Below are positions 1 to 7,986 of a stretch of 64,000 bases of DNA, one piece after another. The stretch comes from Kitasatospora sp. NA04385. Lineage in GTDB: Bacteria; Actinomycetota; Actinomycetes; Streptomycetales; Streptomycetaceae. Where the stretch lies: positions 6,765,728 through 6,829,727 of the forward strand of contig NZ_CP054919.1 in the NCBI RefSeq assembly GCF_013364235.1, given 5' to 3'. Numbering within the stretch: the first letter of the stretch is position 1; each line of letters opens with the position of its first letter. The notes beneath the pieces were generated by a model, which worked only from the letters and a program-made list of their open reading frames with translations, made no database searches and was not told the origin of the DNA. The position numbers and the translations under genes are program-made.

Positions 1-448
1 TCGCGCCGCCGCGCCGCCCGCCCACCGCCGCCGCGGCGTGCAGTACGCACGCGGGCAGGAGGCCGGGGCGGCCGGAGAGGCAGAGCAGGACGGCGAGCAC
101 GGGCGGCGCGGCCAGCGCGGCGGCGGCGGCCGGTGGCCGGGTGCGGAACAGCACCGCCAGCGGCAGCGCCGAGGCCAGCGACAGGTTCGTCACCGGATCG
201 CCCGCCGCCACCACCGCCACCGTCGCCCCGGCGCCCGCCCACAGCGCCGCCACCGGCACCGGCCGCCGCAGCAGCAGCGCCCCGAACCACACCGCCACCG
301 CCGCCCGCGACACCGCCGAACCCGCCAGCAGCGAGGCCGTGTAGCCCGAACCGCCCACCGCGATCCCGGCCGACGCCCACGCCACCACCCCGTCCAGCGC
401 GACCCACCAGCCCCGCGCCACCCGCCCGTCCGCCCGCCACCGGCTCAC
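1..448 (-). CDS. membrane protein, N-terminal part only (cut by window edge)
   Basis: Reading from a GTG at 448-446 on the minus strand gives about 149 residues with no stop before the window edge, so the C-terminus is missing. The visible part has a short basic start (SRWRADGR), then alternating hydrophobic stretches rich in Ala, Val, Leu and Gly that look like four or five membrane helices. The layout resembles the membrane-sensor half of an actinomycete histidine kinase, but no kinase motif lies within the window, and a small transporter is equally possible. It is divergent from the hydrolase gene at 581, leaving about 130 bp for two promoters. Confidence 0.55.
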   Translation of the reverse strand, partial: MSRWRADGRVARGWWVALDGVVAWASAGIAVGGSGYTASLLAGSAVSRAAVAVWFGALLLRRPVPVAALWAGAGATVAVVAAGDPVTNLSLASALPLAVLFRTRPPAAAAALAAPPVLAVLLCLSGRPGLLPACVLHAAAAVGGRRGGA

Positions 449-580
449 CCCGCCCACGCTAGGGCGCGGCGCCACGACGCCGCGTCAGCCCGGGAGTCGA
501 CACCCGGTCCCCTTCCAGGAGGAGCGGGACGACCGGGCGGAGGGACGACCGGCGGGGGTGCGGCGGGCCACCGTGACGGC

Positions 581-1844
581 ATGAAGAAGACACTGCTGGC
601 GGTGGGGTTGGTGCCGGTCGGACTGATCGGCGGGACGGTCGGGGCCGGAGCCGGCCTGGTGGCGGCCGGGGCGCTCGCGCCCGTGCCGTGGGTGATGCTC
701 GGCGGGGCGCTGCTGGGCCTCGCCGTCGGCGGCGGGCTGCCGCTGCGGGGCGCGGCCCGGCTCGGCGGCCGGCCCGGGTGGACCCCGGCCGTGCTGTGCG
801 CTGCTGGCCGCCGGGCTCGGCGCGGCCGTCCTGCCGCCCGGCGAGCGGGCCCGGCCCGGGACGGCCGCCGCGTACTGGGACCTGCCCACCGGCTCCCGCC
901 TCGCCCACCGATTCACCCCCGCGCGCGGCCCAGCCCGGGACACACCCGTCGTCCGGCTGCACGGCGGCCCCGGCACCCCCGGCGAAGCCGAGGACGGGCT
1001 CGACGCGGCACTCGCCGCCGCCGGCTACCCCGTCCACGAGTACGACCAGTTGGGCTCCGGCGACTCCCCGCGTCCGGCCGGCCTGGACGGCTACACCGTG
1101 CAGCGGCAGGTCGACGACCTGGAGGCGGTCCGGCAGCGGATCGGCGCCGAACGGATCGTCCTGATCGGCGCCTCCTGGGGCGCCACCCTCGCCGCCGAGT
1201 ACCTCGCCGCCCACCCCGAGCACGTCGCCAAGGTGGTCTTCACCTCGCCCGGCGCGCTCTGGGCCCCCGAGTACACCGACGAGCAGGCCGGACAGCTCTG
1301 GGACCGCCTCACCGGCGAACAGCGCCGCGCGGTCGCGGAGATCGGCACCACCCCCCGCGCCGTCCTCTGGTCGCTGCTCGACGCCCTCGACCCCGCCCAG
1401 GCCCGCGCACTGCTCCCCGACGCCGAAGCCGACGCGCTCTTCCGGCAGTTGCTCACCGCCTCCGGCACCGCCGCCACCTGCACCCCCGGCGCGGGCTCCG
1501 GCGCCCTGCCCCTCAAGACCCCCGGCTACTACGCGAACCAGCTGATCACCGCCGACCTGCGCCGCCGCCCCGACCCCCGGCCGGTGCTGCGCACCGTGCG
1601 CGTCCCGGCGCTGGTGCTGCGCGGCGAGTGCGACTACAAGCACTGGGAGGTCACCCGCGAGTACCGCGACACCCTGCCGGACGCCCGGCTGCTGTACGTC
1701 CCCGGCGCCGGCCACGCGATCGCCGTCGACCGCCCGCGCGAGTACCGGGCCGCCGTGCTGGCCTTCCTCACGGACGCGCCGCTGCCGCGGGCGCCGTACC
1801 CGGGGGCGGCGGATCCGGCCGGGGCGGCCCCGGGGCGGCCCTGA
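581..1844 (+). pseudogene. alpha/beta hydrolase (prolyl aminopeptidase-like), frameshifted
   Basis: An ATG at 581 opens a frame encoding an N-terminal membrane region (MKKTLLAVGL..., two hydrophobic segments). Near 796-800 the homology jumps to another frame, which carries an intact alpha/beta hydrolase: oxyanion motif HGGPG near 957-975, nucleophile elbow GASWGA near 1169, acid region ECDYKHWE and catalytic His in AGHAI. The second frame has no usable start upstream of HGGPG and contains stops above 660, so it cannot be a separate gene with a complete fold. One extra base, or two missing ones, around TGCGCTGCTG would restore a single membrane-anchored protein of about 420 residues. Either the gene is broken or the base call is wrong; other frameshifts in this window favour the latter. 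The substrate is unknown. Confidence 0.6.
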
Positions 1845-1947
1845 CTGTCCGGCCGGGGGCGGGCGGCGCATGCTGGAGGGGGAGGGCCGGGGTGAGCCCG
1901 GTCCGCGGAGTGCGCCGAGTGCGCCGAGTGTGCCATGGAGATGCGCC

Positions 1948-2811
1948 ATGGAGATCAGGGCAGCGAACGGGGTGGTGGCGGGGATCGACGGGTCGGTGCC
2001 CGCGGCGGAGGCCGCCGAGTGGGCCGCCCGGGAGGCCGAGTGGCGCGGGACGGGACTGCACCTGGTGCACGCCGTCAACACCGGGACGGTGACGCTCTCG
2101 CCGCGCACCGGCGCCACCGTCACCGACCTGATCCTGCGGGAGGCCGCCGAACTGCTGGAGGCGGTGCAGGCCACCCTGGAGGCCGCCCACCCCGGGCTGC
2201 GGATCACCGGGGACGTGGTGCCGCGCGACGCCGGGGAGGCCGTGCTGACGGCGGCCGAGCACGCCGCGCTCGCCGTGCTCGGGACGCGCGGCCACGGCGG
2301 GTTCGCCTCGCTGCTGCTCGGCTCGGTCAGCCTGCGGGTCGCCGCCCACGCCACCTGCCCGGTCGCGGTGGTCCGCGGCGCCGACCACCCGGACGGGCCG
2401 GTGCTGGTCGCCGTCCACGACGAACGCGACTCCGCCGCACTGCGGTTCGGCTGCGAGACCGCCGCCCGCCGGGGCCTGCCGGTGCGGGCCGTGCACACCT
2501 GGTCGCCGGTGGTCGCCGACGTGGGGCGGATGGCGCCGATGGTCGACGAACTCGGCGAGGAGTCCCGGCTGCACGAGCAACTGCTGCGCCGCACCTGCGA
2601 CCCGGTCCGCGAGGACTACCCCGGCGTCGAGGTGGAGAGCCACCAGCTGACCGGCGGCACCGCGGCGACCCTGGTCGAGTCCTCGCGCGAAGCCGCCCTG
2701 CTGGTGGTCTCCCGGCACGAGCCCGCGCCGCGCTTCGGCCTGCGGCTGGCGACGCCCGTGCACGCCGCCCTGCACCACGCGCACTGCCCGGTGGCGGTCG
2801 TCCCGGTGTGA
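1948..2811 (+). CDS. universal stress protein, two UspA domains
   Basis: The 287-residue product consists of two tandem UspA-like alpha/beta domains. The first starts GVVAGIDGS and holds the nucleotide-binding signature G-x2-G-x9-G-S at residues 112-126 (GTRGHGG...LLGS), ending TCPVAVV. The second, from about residue 150, ends HCPVAVVPV but lacks the glycine signature, so probably only the first domain binds ATP. Such proteins are cytoplasmic and linked to stress or hypoxia responses; the exact role is unknown. The ATG at 1948 was chosen because Usp domains begin within about ten residues; the frame is open further upstream but gives no domain sequence. An earlier ATG at 1941 is out of frame. 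Confidence 0.88.
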   Translation: MEIRAANGVVAGIDGSVPAAEAAEWAAREAEWRGTGLHLVHAVNTGTVTLSPRTGATVTDLILREAAELLEAVQATLEAAHPGLRITGDVVPRDAGEAVLTAAEHAALAVLGTRGHGGFASLLLGSVSLRVAAHATCPVAVVRGADHPDGPVLVAVHDERDSAALRFGCETAARRGLPVRAVHTWSPVVADVGRMAPMVDELGEESRLHEQLLRRTCDPVREDYPGVEVESHQLTGGTAATLVESSREAALLVVSRHEPAPRFGLRLATPVHAALHHAHCPVAVVPV

Positions 2812-2823
2812 CGGCGGGCGGCT

Positions 2824-2920
2824 GCGGGCCTCCCGCGACGGCGCGTTCGTCACCGGCACCACCGGCACCACCGGCACCACCGGCACCGAGATCCGGATCG
2901 ACGGCGGCACCCACGCCTGA
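2824..2920 (+). pseudogene. C-terminal remnant of a short-chain dehydrogenase, with expanded ACCGGC repeat
   Basis: Translation in the frame ending at the TGA 2918-2920 gives ...RDGAFVTG, then repeated Thr-Gly-Thr, then EIRIDGGTHA. The closing pattern F-V-T-G-x-x-I-x-V/I-D-G-G is that of classical SDR enzymes. No Rossmann motif or YxxxK lies upstream, because the stress-protein gene occupies that space. The TG linker is swollen by four ACCGGC-type units at about 2857-2887. This is a decayed tail, not a working gene. From 2921 to 3191 I see only GC-rich repeats of the GTGCGTCGCG type and the leader of the next gene. Confidence 0.5.
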
Positions 2921-3191
2921 GGCTTCCGTGGGCCCTGGGCTCTCGGGGCCGTGAGTTCTCTGCGCTGTGGGCGCGGAACCGCGGGCGGGTGGAACCGCGG
3001 GCCCGGGCCCGGGCGTCCCTCCGACGGCGGGCGCACAGCCCGCCGTGCGTCGCGGGCCGTGCGCCGTGCGTCGCGCGTTCACACGTCGGACGTCTCGCCA
3101 CGGCCGCGCCCGCGAACCCGCCCCGCCGGTTCGCGGGCTCGCGGGCGCGCCGCGAGCCGCCGCGCGCCGGAGAGCACGAGGACCACCGGGC

Positions 3192-4379
3192 ATGGGGCTC
3201 ACCAGCACGACACTGCTGCTGTTCACGATCGCGATCGCGGTGGCGGCGCTGGGAGCCACCGTCTGGTGGTGGCCCGCCCTCGCCCGGCGGCACTGGCGGG
3301 CGGTGCTGGGACGGATCGGCGCGCTGCTCGGCAGCCAGCTCGCGCTGCTCGCCGTGATCGCCCTGCTGGCGAACAACTACTTCTCGTTCTACAGCAGTTG
3401 GAACGACCTGCTGGGCACCGGACCGGACGCCCCGGTCTCCGTCCGGGCCGCCGCCGCCCCCGCCCCCGGCCCCGCCCCTGCGGCCACCCCGTCCGCCGCC
3501 CCGAGCGACGAGCCCGACCCGCCGAACCTCCCGCTGCTGCCCGCCCAGGAGACCGGCAGCGAACCGGTCAACACCGCCGGGCCACGCGACCCCGGGCGGG
3601 TGGGGGAGATCCGCGCCGTCCGCATCCCCGGCGCCCGCACCGGCCTGAGTACCGACGGGTACGTCTACCTGCCGCCGCAGTACTTCCAGCCCGGCAACGA
3701 GCAGCGCAAGTTCCCCGCGATCATCGCGATGACCGGCTTCCCCGGCGACGCCAAGGCGCTGATCACCCGCTTCAACTACCCGGGCGTCGCGCTCGACGAG
3801 ATCCGGGCCGGACGGATGCAGCCCACCGTCATCGTCCTGATGCGCCCCTCACCGGCGATGCCCGCCGACCCCGAGTGCGAGGACGTCCCCGGCGGGGCGC
3901 AGGCCGAGACGTACTTCGCCAAGGACGTCCCGCGCGCGATCGGCGCCGCCTACCGGATCGCCACCGGCCCCGGGGCCTGGGGAGTGATGGGCAACTCCAC
4001 CGGCGGGTACTGCGCCGCGAAGCTCGCCATGCGGCACCCCGGGGTGTTCGCGGGCGGCGTCTCCATCTCCGGCTACCTGAAGGCCGCGGAGGACGTCACC
4101 ACCGGCGACCTGTTCAAGGGCAGCCAGCAGCGCCGCGACCAGGCCGACCTGCTGTGGCGGCTGCGGAACCTGCCGATGCCCGCCACCGGGGTCATGCTCA
4201 GCGGCGCGGAGAAGGGCGACGGCGACTTCCGCGCCGAGGCCGACGCGTTCACCGCCGCCGCGAAGCCGCCGATGGCCGTCGCGGTGGCGTCCGTCCCGGA
4301 GGGCGGCCACAACTACACGACCTGGATCAAGCTGCTGCCGGCCGGGTTCCAGTTCCTGTCGCAGCGGCTGAAGGCCTGA
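3192..4379 (+). CDS. membrane-anchored esterase D/antigen 85-like hydrolase
   Basis: The product has 395 residues. Two hydrophobic helices (about residues 5-28 and 44-62) are followed by an Ala/Pro linker (about 85-120) and an alpha/beta hydrolase domain. The nucleophile sits in GNSTGG near residue 267 and the catalytic His in EGGHNYTTW near residue 372, the arrangement of the esterase D / mycolyltransferase superfamily common in actinomycete cell-surface enzymes. The active domain is therefore probably extracytoplasmic, with an acyl-ester substrate that cannot be named. The ATG at 3192 gives a clean membrane anchor; the upstream part of the open frame is Arg/Pro/Ala-rich and looks non-coding. 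Confidence 0.8.
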   Translation: MGLTSTTLLLFTIAIAVAALGATVWWWPALARRHWRAVLGRIGALLGSQLALLAVIALLANNYFSFYSSWNDLLGTGPDAPVSVRAAAAPAPGPAPAATPSAAPSDEPDPPNLPLLPAQETGSEPVNTAGPRDPGRVGEIRAVRIPGARTGLSTDGYVYLPPQYFQPGNEQRKFPAIIAMTGFPGDAKALITRFNYPGVALDEIRAGRMQPTVIVLMRPSPAMPADPECEDVPGGAQAETYFAKDVPRAIGAAYRIATGPGAWGVMGNSTGGYCAAKLAMRHPGVFAGGVSISGYLKAAEDVTTGDLFKGSQQRRDQADLLWRLRNLPMPATGVMLSGAEKGDGDFRAEADAFTAAAKPPMAVAVASVPEGGHNYTTWIKLLPAGFQFLSQRLKA

Positions 4380-4410
4380 GCGCGGCCCGTCGCGGGTGCT
4401 CCGCTTTTCC

Positions 4411-4507
4411 GCTGCCGGGCTGCGGTTCCCGGTTTCCGGTTCCTGGCCGCGGTTTCCGGTTCCTGGTTCCTGGCTGCGGTTTCCGGTTTCCGGTTCCCGC
4501 TGCCGGG
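4411..4507. repeat. degenerate CCGGTTTCCGGTTCCTGG-type tandem repeat
   Basis: About 97 bp between two convergent genes are built from interleaved units related to GGTTTCCGGTTCC and GGTTCCTGGCTGC. The block starts and ends with the same GCTGCCGGGCT segment. Its T-rich composition contrasts with the neighbouring genes. It could act as a poor transcription end for both genes, but no clean hairpin with a T-run is seen. Confidence 0.6.
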
Positions 4508-4837
4508 CTACGGGGCCGGGGTGAGGGTGCCGGTGTGCAGCTCGCCGACCCGGCCGGTCTCGCCCTCCCACGTCCAGAACACCTTCACCGTCAGGGCGTT
4601 GAGGTCCATCACGTGGCTGACGGTGATGCCGCTGCGCTCCGTCCAGGACACGAACCAGACGCCGGGGCCGACGGCCGCGACGTGCAGCGGGACGTCCTCG
4701 TACTGGCCGGCCGACTCGCCGAGGCCCTCCCAGCGCAGCCGGGTGCCGTCCGCGGAGTAGGAGTTGCGGAAGGAAGCGCCGTTGTCGACCTCGAAGAGGT
4801 AGGTGCGGCCGGCGAAGCCCGGCAGGGGGGCGTTCAT
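4508..4837 (-). CDS. MoaF-like small beta-barrel protein
   Basis: This 109-residue protein starts MNAPLPGFAGRTYLFEVD and keeps alternating beta-strand sequence throughout (SYSADGTRLRWEG, GVWFVSWTE, ALTVKVFWTWEGE). The pattern resembles the MoaF N-terminal / phenolic-acid-decarboxylase-like lipocalin fold found singly in many actinomycetes. No function is established for the stand-alone form. The ATG at 4837 has an upstream GAGGA; the open frame continues upstream only as Pro/Arg-rich noise. It is convergent with the esterase gene, with no sign of an operon. Confidence 0.6.
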   Translation of the reverse strand: MNAPLPGFAGRTYLFEVDNGASFRNSYSADGTRLRWEGLGESAGQYEDVPLHVAAVGPGVWFVSWTERSGITVSHVMDLNALTVKVFWTWEGETGRVGELHTGTLTPAP

Positions 4838-4971
4838 GGAGGTCCTCGGTCCTTCGGGCAGTCGGATCGGCGGGCCGGTCGGCACCGGACCGGCGGGCGG
4901 GCGCGACCGGACGGCCGCACCCGCCCAACCTATCGGACCGGGGCCCCGGCCGGGGCGCGGACCGGTGCAGG

Positions 4972-5367
4972 TCAACAGCCGAAGTTCACCTTGCGGAACG
5001 TCACGTAGTGGTCGGCCGTGTAGTAGTCCTCGTGGTAGACCTTCCCGGTGACGATCCGCCGGGTCCCACGGGTCGAACTGCCCGGGGTGATCACGGTGTA
5101 CTCGTGGTAGTAGCCGGACGTCTGCGCCGGCAGGACGCCCTCCCGGTTCTGGAACACCACCCCGTCCTGCGAGTACGGGAACGGCCCGCCCGCGTCGATC
5201 AGACGGATGGTGTCGCGCCCCTGGCTGGGCAGCGCCGAGTAGCAGACGCTCCCGCTGACGGCGGCCTGCGCCTGGCCGGTCGCCACGGCGGCGGGGACCA
5301 GGGTCAGCAGGCCGAGGGCGGCGACCGAGACGGCACGGATCTTCAACGCGCGTAGAGTCATTCGCAT
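4972..5367 (-). CDS. secreted guanyl-specific ribonuclease (RNase Sa/barnase family)
   Basis: The 131-residue precursor has a signal peptide (basic MRMTLRALKIR, hydrophobic core, cleavage near AQA-AV). The mature part follows Streptomyces RNase Sa closely: GRDTIRLIDAGGPF, YSQDGVVFQNREGVLP, YYHEYTVITPG. Offsetting RNase Sa numbering by 35 places the catalytic residues at Glu89, Arg104 and His120, and the disulfide cysteines at Cys42 and the last residue, Cys131. All are present, so the enzyme should cleave RNA after guanine outside the cell. No barstar-like inhibitor gene adjoins it; secretion may suffice for self-protection. A start two codons later is possible. Confidence 0.92.
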   Translation of the reverse strand: MRMTLRALKIRAVSVAALGLLTLVPAAVATGQAQAAVSGSVCYSALPSQGRDTIRLIDAGGPFPYSQDGVVFQNREGVLPAQTSGYYHEYTVITPGSSTRGTRRIVTGKVYHEDYYTADHYVTFRKVNFGC

Positions 5368-5480
5368 GGCAGCAGTCTGACGCCCCGTCGGCCCCGGCGG
5401 AACCCGTGACGCGAACACTTCACGAACGGGTAACCGCCCCACCGCCGCCCCGCCTCGTCAAAGTCACGGTCGAGTCGCCC

Positions 5481-5555
5481 GCACCGGGGCCGAAGCCCGT
5501 ACCGGGATCGAAGCCCGCGCCAGGGTCGAAGCCCGTGCCGGGGGCGAAGCCCGCG
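5481..5555. repeat. 18-bp tandem repeat
   Basis: Three full copies and two partial copies of CGAAGCCCGTRCCGGGRT occupy the gap of about 350 bp between the ribonuclease and the next gene. Translated, the repeat would give Pro-Gly-Ser-Lys-Pro-Val type hexads, but no convincing gene contains it. The rest of 5368-5714 holds the ribonuclease promoter and otherwise nothing I recognise. Confidence 0.65.
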
Positions 5556-5714
5556 AGGCCGAACGGGCACTGCCACCCGGACCGGAGCCGTGTGGGTGGG
5601 GCGGGGTAGGTTCGGCGCCGACCCGGAGGGGCGCGGTCGGCGGGGCGGACCGTGCGGGCCCGGGCGGGTCGGTCGAGGGCCCGGCCGAAGGCGCCGGGCC
5701 GGGAGCGGAGCGTG

Positions 5715-6137
5715 ATGGACGAGACGGGACGGGGTGCCGTCGTACTGGCGACGGCCCTGCGGGACGCGCATTTCCGGATCAAGCGGCTGGCCCGGGGCTG
5801 GGAGGAGCACGCACCGGTCGCCGCCAGGCGCGGACGCGACTCCCTGGGGCCGTGCTGGCAGTACTCGGACTCCCCGGACCAGGCCGTCTACCTGGACGGG
5901 CAGGCGATCGGCCTGGCGGGCGGCCGCACGGTGGTCCTCTCGCTGTCCGTCGACTTCCGCTCCGAGGGCACCGACCTCGTGGTCGGCGTCGCCGTCGAGG
6001 ACGAGGACGGGAACGTCGAGGAACTGCTCGGCACCGGGCCCGAGGACTTCGTCCGGAGCGCCGACGGCCTGGCCGCCGAGCTCGCCCGCTGCCTGGACCG
6101 GATGGAAGGGCTCGACCTCCCCGACGTGCTCCGCTGA
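5715..6137 (+). CDS. hypothetical protein, possible immunity-like fold
   Basis: The 140-residue product begins MDETGRGAVVLATALRD. It contains a compact predicted beta-sheet (AVYLDGQAIGLAGGRTVVLSLSVDFRSEGTDLVVGVAVEDEDG) and ends in an acidic helix (SADGLAAELARCLDRMEG). I see no signal peptide, membrane helix, catalytic motif or recognised domain. Codon use and strong third-position GC support it as a gene. The ATG at 5715 was chosen because the 20 residues upstream are Arg/Ala/Pro-rich noise. It stands alone between divergent or terminator-like spacers. Confidence 0.6.
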   Translation: MDETGRGAVVLATALRDAHFRIKRLARGWEEHAPVAARRGRDSLGPCWQYSDSPDQAVYLDGQAIGLAGGRTVVLSLSVDFRSEGTDLVVGVAVEDEDGNVEELLGTGPEDFVRSADGLAAELARCLDRMEGLDLPDVLR

Positions 6138-6267
6138 CTCCGCTCCCCGTTCCCGTTCCTTTTCCCGTTCCTGGTCCCGGCCCGGGCCCGTCCGTGTCGG
6201 GGGCGTACACGGAGGGTCCGCCCCCTGAAGGGGAAGCCGGGCCGGTCGGGGGTGACGGAACGTGATG

Positions 6268-6281
6268 TGAGAGTGCTCTCA
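6268..6281. promoter_or_regulatory. LacI-family-type operator TGAGAG-TG-CTCTCA
   Basis: Perfect 6-bp arms around a 2-bp centre lie 16 bp upstream of the -35 of the GH16 gene. LacI-family sugar regulators of actinomycetes, such as CebR, bind related 14-bp palindromes (TGGGAGCGCTCCCA). Control by the presence of a beta-glucan or oligosaccharide is therefore likely; no LacI gene is in the window. Confidence 0.5.
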
Positions 6282-6296
6282 GCCGGGCCGGGAGCC

Positions 6297-6326
6297 TTGG
6301 AGACAAAGCGACAATCTGCCTAGCCT
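6297..6326 (+). promoter_or_regulatory. putative promoter of the riboswitch-GH16 transcript
   Basis: TTGGAG at 6297-6302 and TAGCCT at 6321-6326 are separated by 18 bp, close to the housekeeping (HrdB) pattern. The predicted start near 6333 lies about 30 bp upstream of the riboswitch and leaves a leader of about 250 nt. Confidence 0.45.
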
Positions 6327-6359
6327 GCGAGGGCGCCCGGACCGGGTGCACCCGCTGTC

Positions 6360-6574
6360 GGGACGCTGAATCCTGCCCGGCCGACGGCGTTCCCACAGCA
6401 CACCACGGGCGGGAGCGGGGGACCCACGGCAGTACGCCGTGCCAGGCCACTGCCCCTGCCCGGTGGTGGGGACCGGGGCACGGCTCGGGGTGAAGCCGCG
6501 CGCACGCGCGCGGCCGGGCGTCCGCGGCGACCACGCGGCGGCCCGAACCCGACAGCTCACCTCGCAGGCGTCGC
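6360..6574 (+). promoter_or_regulatory. c-di-AMP riboswitch (ydaO/yuaA type)
   Basis: The leader of the GH16 gene carries the hallmark segments of the ydaO class in the right order: CGCTGAATCCTG near 6364, GGGGGACCC near 6417, GGGGTGAAGCCG near 6486, and CCCGAACCCGACAGCTCACC near 6542 followed by AGGCGTC. GACGC (6362-6366) pairs with GCGTC (6568-6572) to close P1. The Shine-Dalgarno GGAGGA follows P1 directly, so ligand binding could hide or expose it, or act through termination. In Streptomyces this class commonly precedes cell-wall-remodelling secreted enzymes. The match was made by eye; the exact ends are approximate. Confidence 0.75.
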
Positions 6575-6589
6575 GGAGGACTCCACCCC

Positions 6590-7771
6590 ATGCGACCCAC
6601 GTCCCTTGCCCTCGCCACCCCCGCCCGGCTCGGCGTCCTGGCCGGTGCCGCCGCACTGGTCGGCGTACCGCTCGCCGCCGGACCGGCCGACGCCGCCGGC
6701 TTCACCAGCACCGCCACCAGCACCGCCACCAGCGTCGTCCAGGACCGGCTCGCCCCGACCGGGATGACCGCCGGCACCGCGAGCACCGGCTCGCTCACCC
6801 TGCACGCGAACCGCTGCTTCACGGCCAAGACCGTCGGCGTCGGCGTCCGCGACGCGGCCGGGGCGAACCTGGACTTCCCCGGCAGCGCGAGCAACGTCCG
6901 GATCTGCCCCGGCGGGACCACCGTCACCACCGGCGCCCGGACCCTCCCCGCCGGCACCTACACCCAGTTCGGGTTCTGGCAGGACACCGCGGGCGGCTGG
7001 CACAACCTGCCCTCGCGGACGCTGACCGTCGCGGCCGCCGCCGTCACCGCCCCCGACCAGACGCCGGCCCCCGCCCCGGTGCCCGTCCCCGGCAAGGCGC
7101 TGACCTGGTCGGAGGAGTTCTCCGGACCGATCGCCTGGGGCAGCAAGTGGACCGGAGACCGCAGCAGCGCCTACCGCTACGGCAGCCACAACCCCGACGA
7201 CAACAAGCTCGACTGGCTGGCCCCGTCCGCCGTCACCGTCTCCGGCGGCGCCGCCACCTTCACGGCCACTCCCTCCGCACACACCCTGGAGAACGGCAAG
7301 CAGGCCTGGGACACCGGCCTGCTCACCACCGAGTACAGCAAGGACGCCTTCCAGGTCCGCACCGGCGACTACATCGAGGCCCGGGTCAAGCTGCCCGCCG
7401 GCAACGGGGCCTGGCCCGCGCTGTGGACCTGGAAGGACGGCAACAACGAGATCGACAGCTTCGAGTACCACCCCGACAACCCGAATCTGCTCGAACTCTC
7501 CAACCGGATCCGCTCCGGCCTGAAGTACCACACCGACGCCAACGCGATCGCCCCCGACCGCTGGGTCACCATCGGCACCTACTACGGCGCGGACTCGGTC
7601 GACTGGTACGTCAACGGCGCGAAGGTGTTCTCCGACGGGACGGGCGTCGGCGCCAACTGGTCGGCCTACCCCATCCTCAACCTGTCGCTCAGCGCCGGGC
7701 AGTACCACCCGGCGGCGAGCGGCAGCGCGCCGGTCTCGTTCAGCGCGGACTACCTGCGCGTTTATCGGTGA
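6590..7771 (+). CDS. secreted glycoside hydrolase family 16 enzyme
   Basis: The product has 393 residues. A signal peptide ends near ADAAG (about residue 36). An N-terminal Ig-like domain (about 40-145) and a Pro/Ala linker (APAPVPVPG) precede the GH16 jelly roll from LTWSEEFSG to the C-terminal YLRVYR. The catalytic motif E-x-D-x-x-E is visible as EIDSFE at residues 287-292, with Glu287 as nucleophile and Glu292 as acid/base. GH16 enzymes cleave beta-1,3 or mixed-linkage glucans, or galactans; the target here cannot be chosen. The ATG follows GGAGGA by 9 nt. It is unusual in sitting under both a LacI-type operator and a c-di-AMP riboswitch, which links polysaccharide degradation to osmotic or sporulation signalling. 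Confidence 0.88.
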   Translation: MRPTSLALATPARLGVLAGAAALVGVPLAAGPADAAGFTSTATSTATSVVQDRLAPTGMTAGTASTGSLTLHANRCFTAKTVGVGVRDAAGANLDFPGSASNVRICPGGTTVTTGARTLPAGTYTQFGFWQDTAGGWHNLPSRTLTVAAAAVTAPDQTPAPAPVPVPGKALTWSEEFSGPIAWGSKWTGDRSSAYRYGSHNPDDNKLDWLAPSAVTVSGGAATFTATPSAHTLENGKQAWDTGLLTTEYSKDAFQVRTGDYIEARVKLPAGNGAWPALWTWKDGNNEIDSFEYHPDNPNLLELSNRIRSGLKYHTDANAIAPDRWVTIGTYYGADSVDWYVNGAKVFSDGTGVGANWSAYPILNLSLSAGQYHPAASGSAPVSFSADYLRVYR

Positions 7772-7986
7772 CGAGTCATTGGTGACATGGCATCGATGAT
7801 GCGGCATTGGTGGCACGGCATTGGTGACACGGTATCGATGGCGCGGCATCGATACCGCGCCATCGATGTCGGATCGTCGATGCTGCGTCATTGATGTCGC
7901 GTCATGCATGACGGCTCATCGTTGACCGGACATCGGTGGCGCGTCACGCGTGCCGACTCACCGATGGCGCGACATTGATGACGTGT
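7763..7986. repeat. array of 16 phased 14-nt repeats, consensus CATCGATGNCGCGN
   Basis: Sixteen consecutive units, each exactly 14 nt and without indels, run from the last codons of the GH16 gene to the stop codon of the convergent gene. Examples are CATCGATGATGCGG, CATTGGTGGCACGG and CATTGATGTCGCGT. The core is the palindrome CATCGATG or a one- or two-base variant. GC content is visibly lower than in the flanking genes. There are no spacers, so it is not a CRISPR array. The strict phase with drifted sequence suggests old repeat expansion held in register, perhaps as a protein-binding array. Confidence 0.8.

Noticed and set aside
459-2594. Very long open frame antisense to the hydrolase and stress-protein genes
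   Set aside because: Arg/Ala/Pro/Gly-rich composition and codon-position bias show a GC-driven shadow of genes on the plus strand; the same applies to many long antisense frames elsewhere.
4972-5367. Toxin-antitoxin pair around the secreted ribonuclease
   Set aside because: No barstar-like or other inhibitor gene adjoins it, and the neighbour at 4508 has a lipocalin-like rather than inhibitor-like sequence.
7763-7986. CRISPR array
   Set aside because: Units are 14 nt, contiguous and without spacers, and no cas genes are present.
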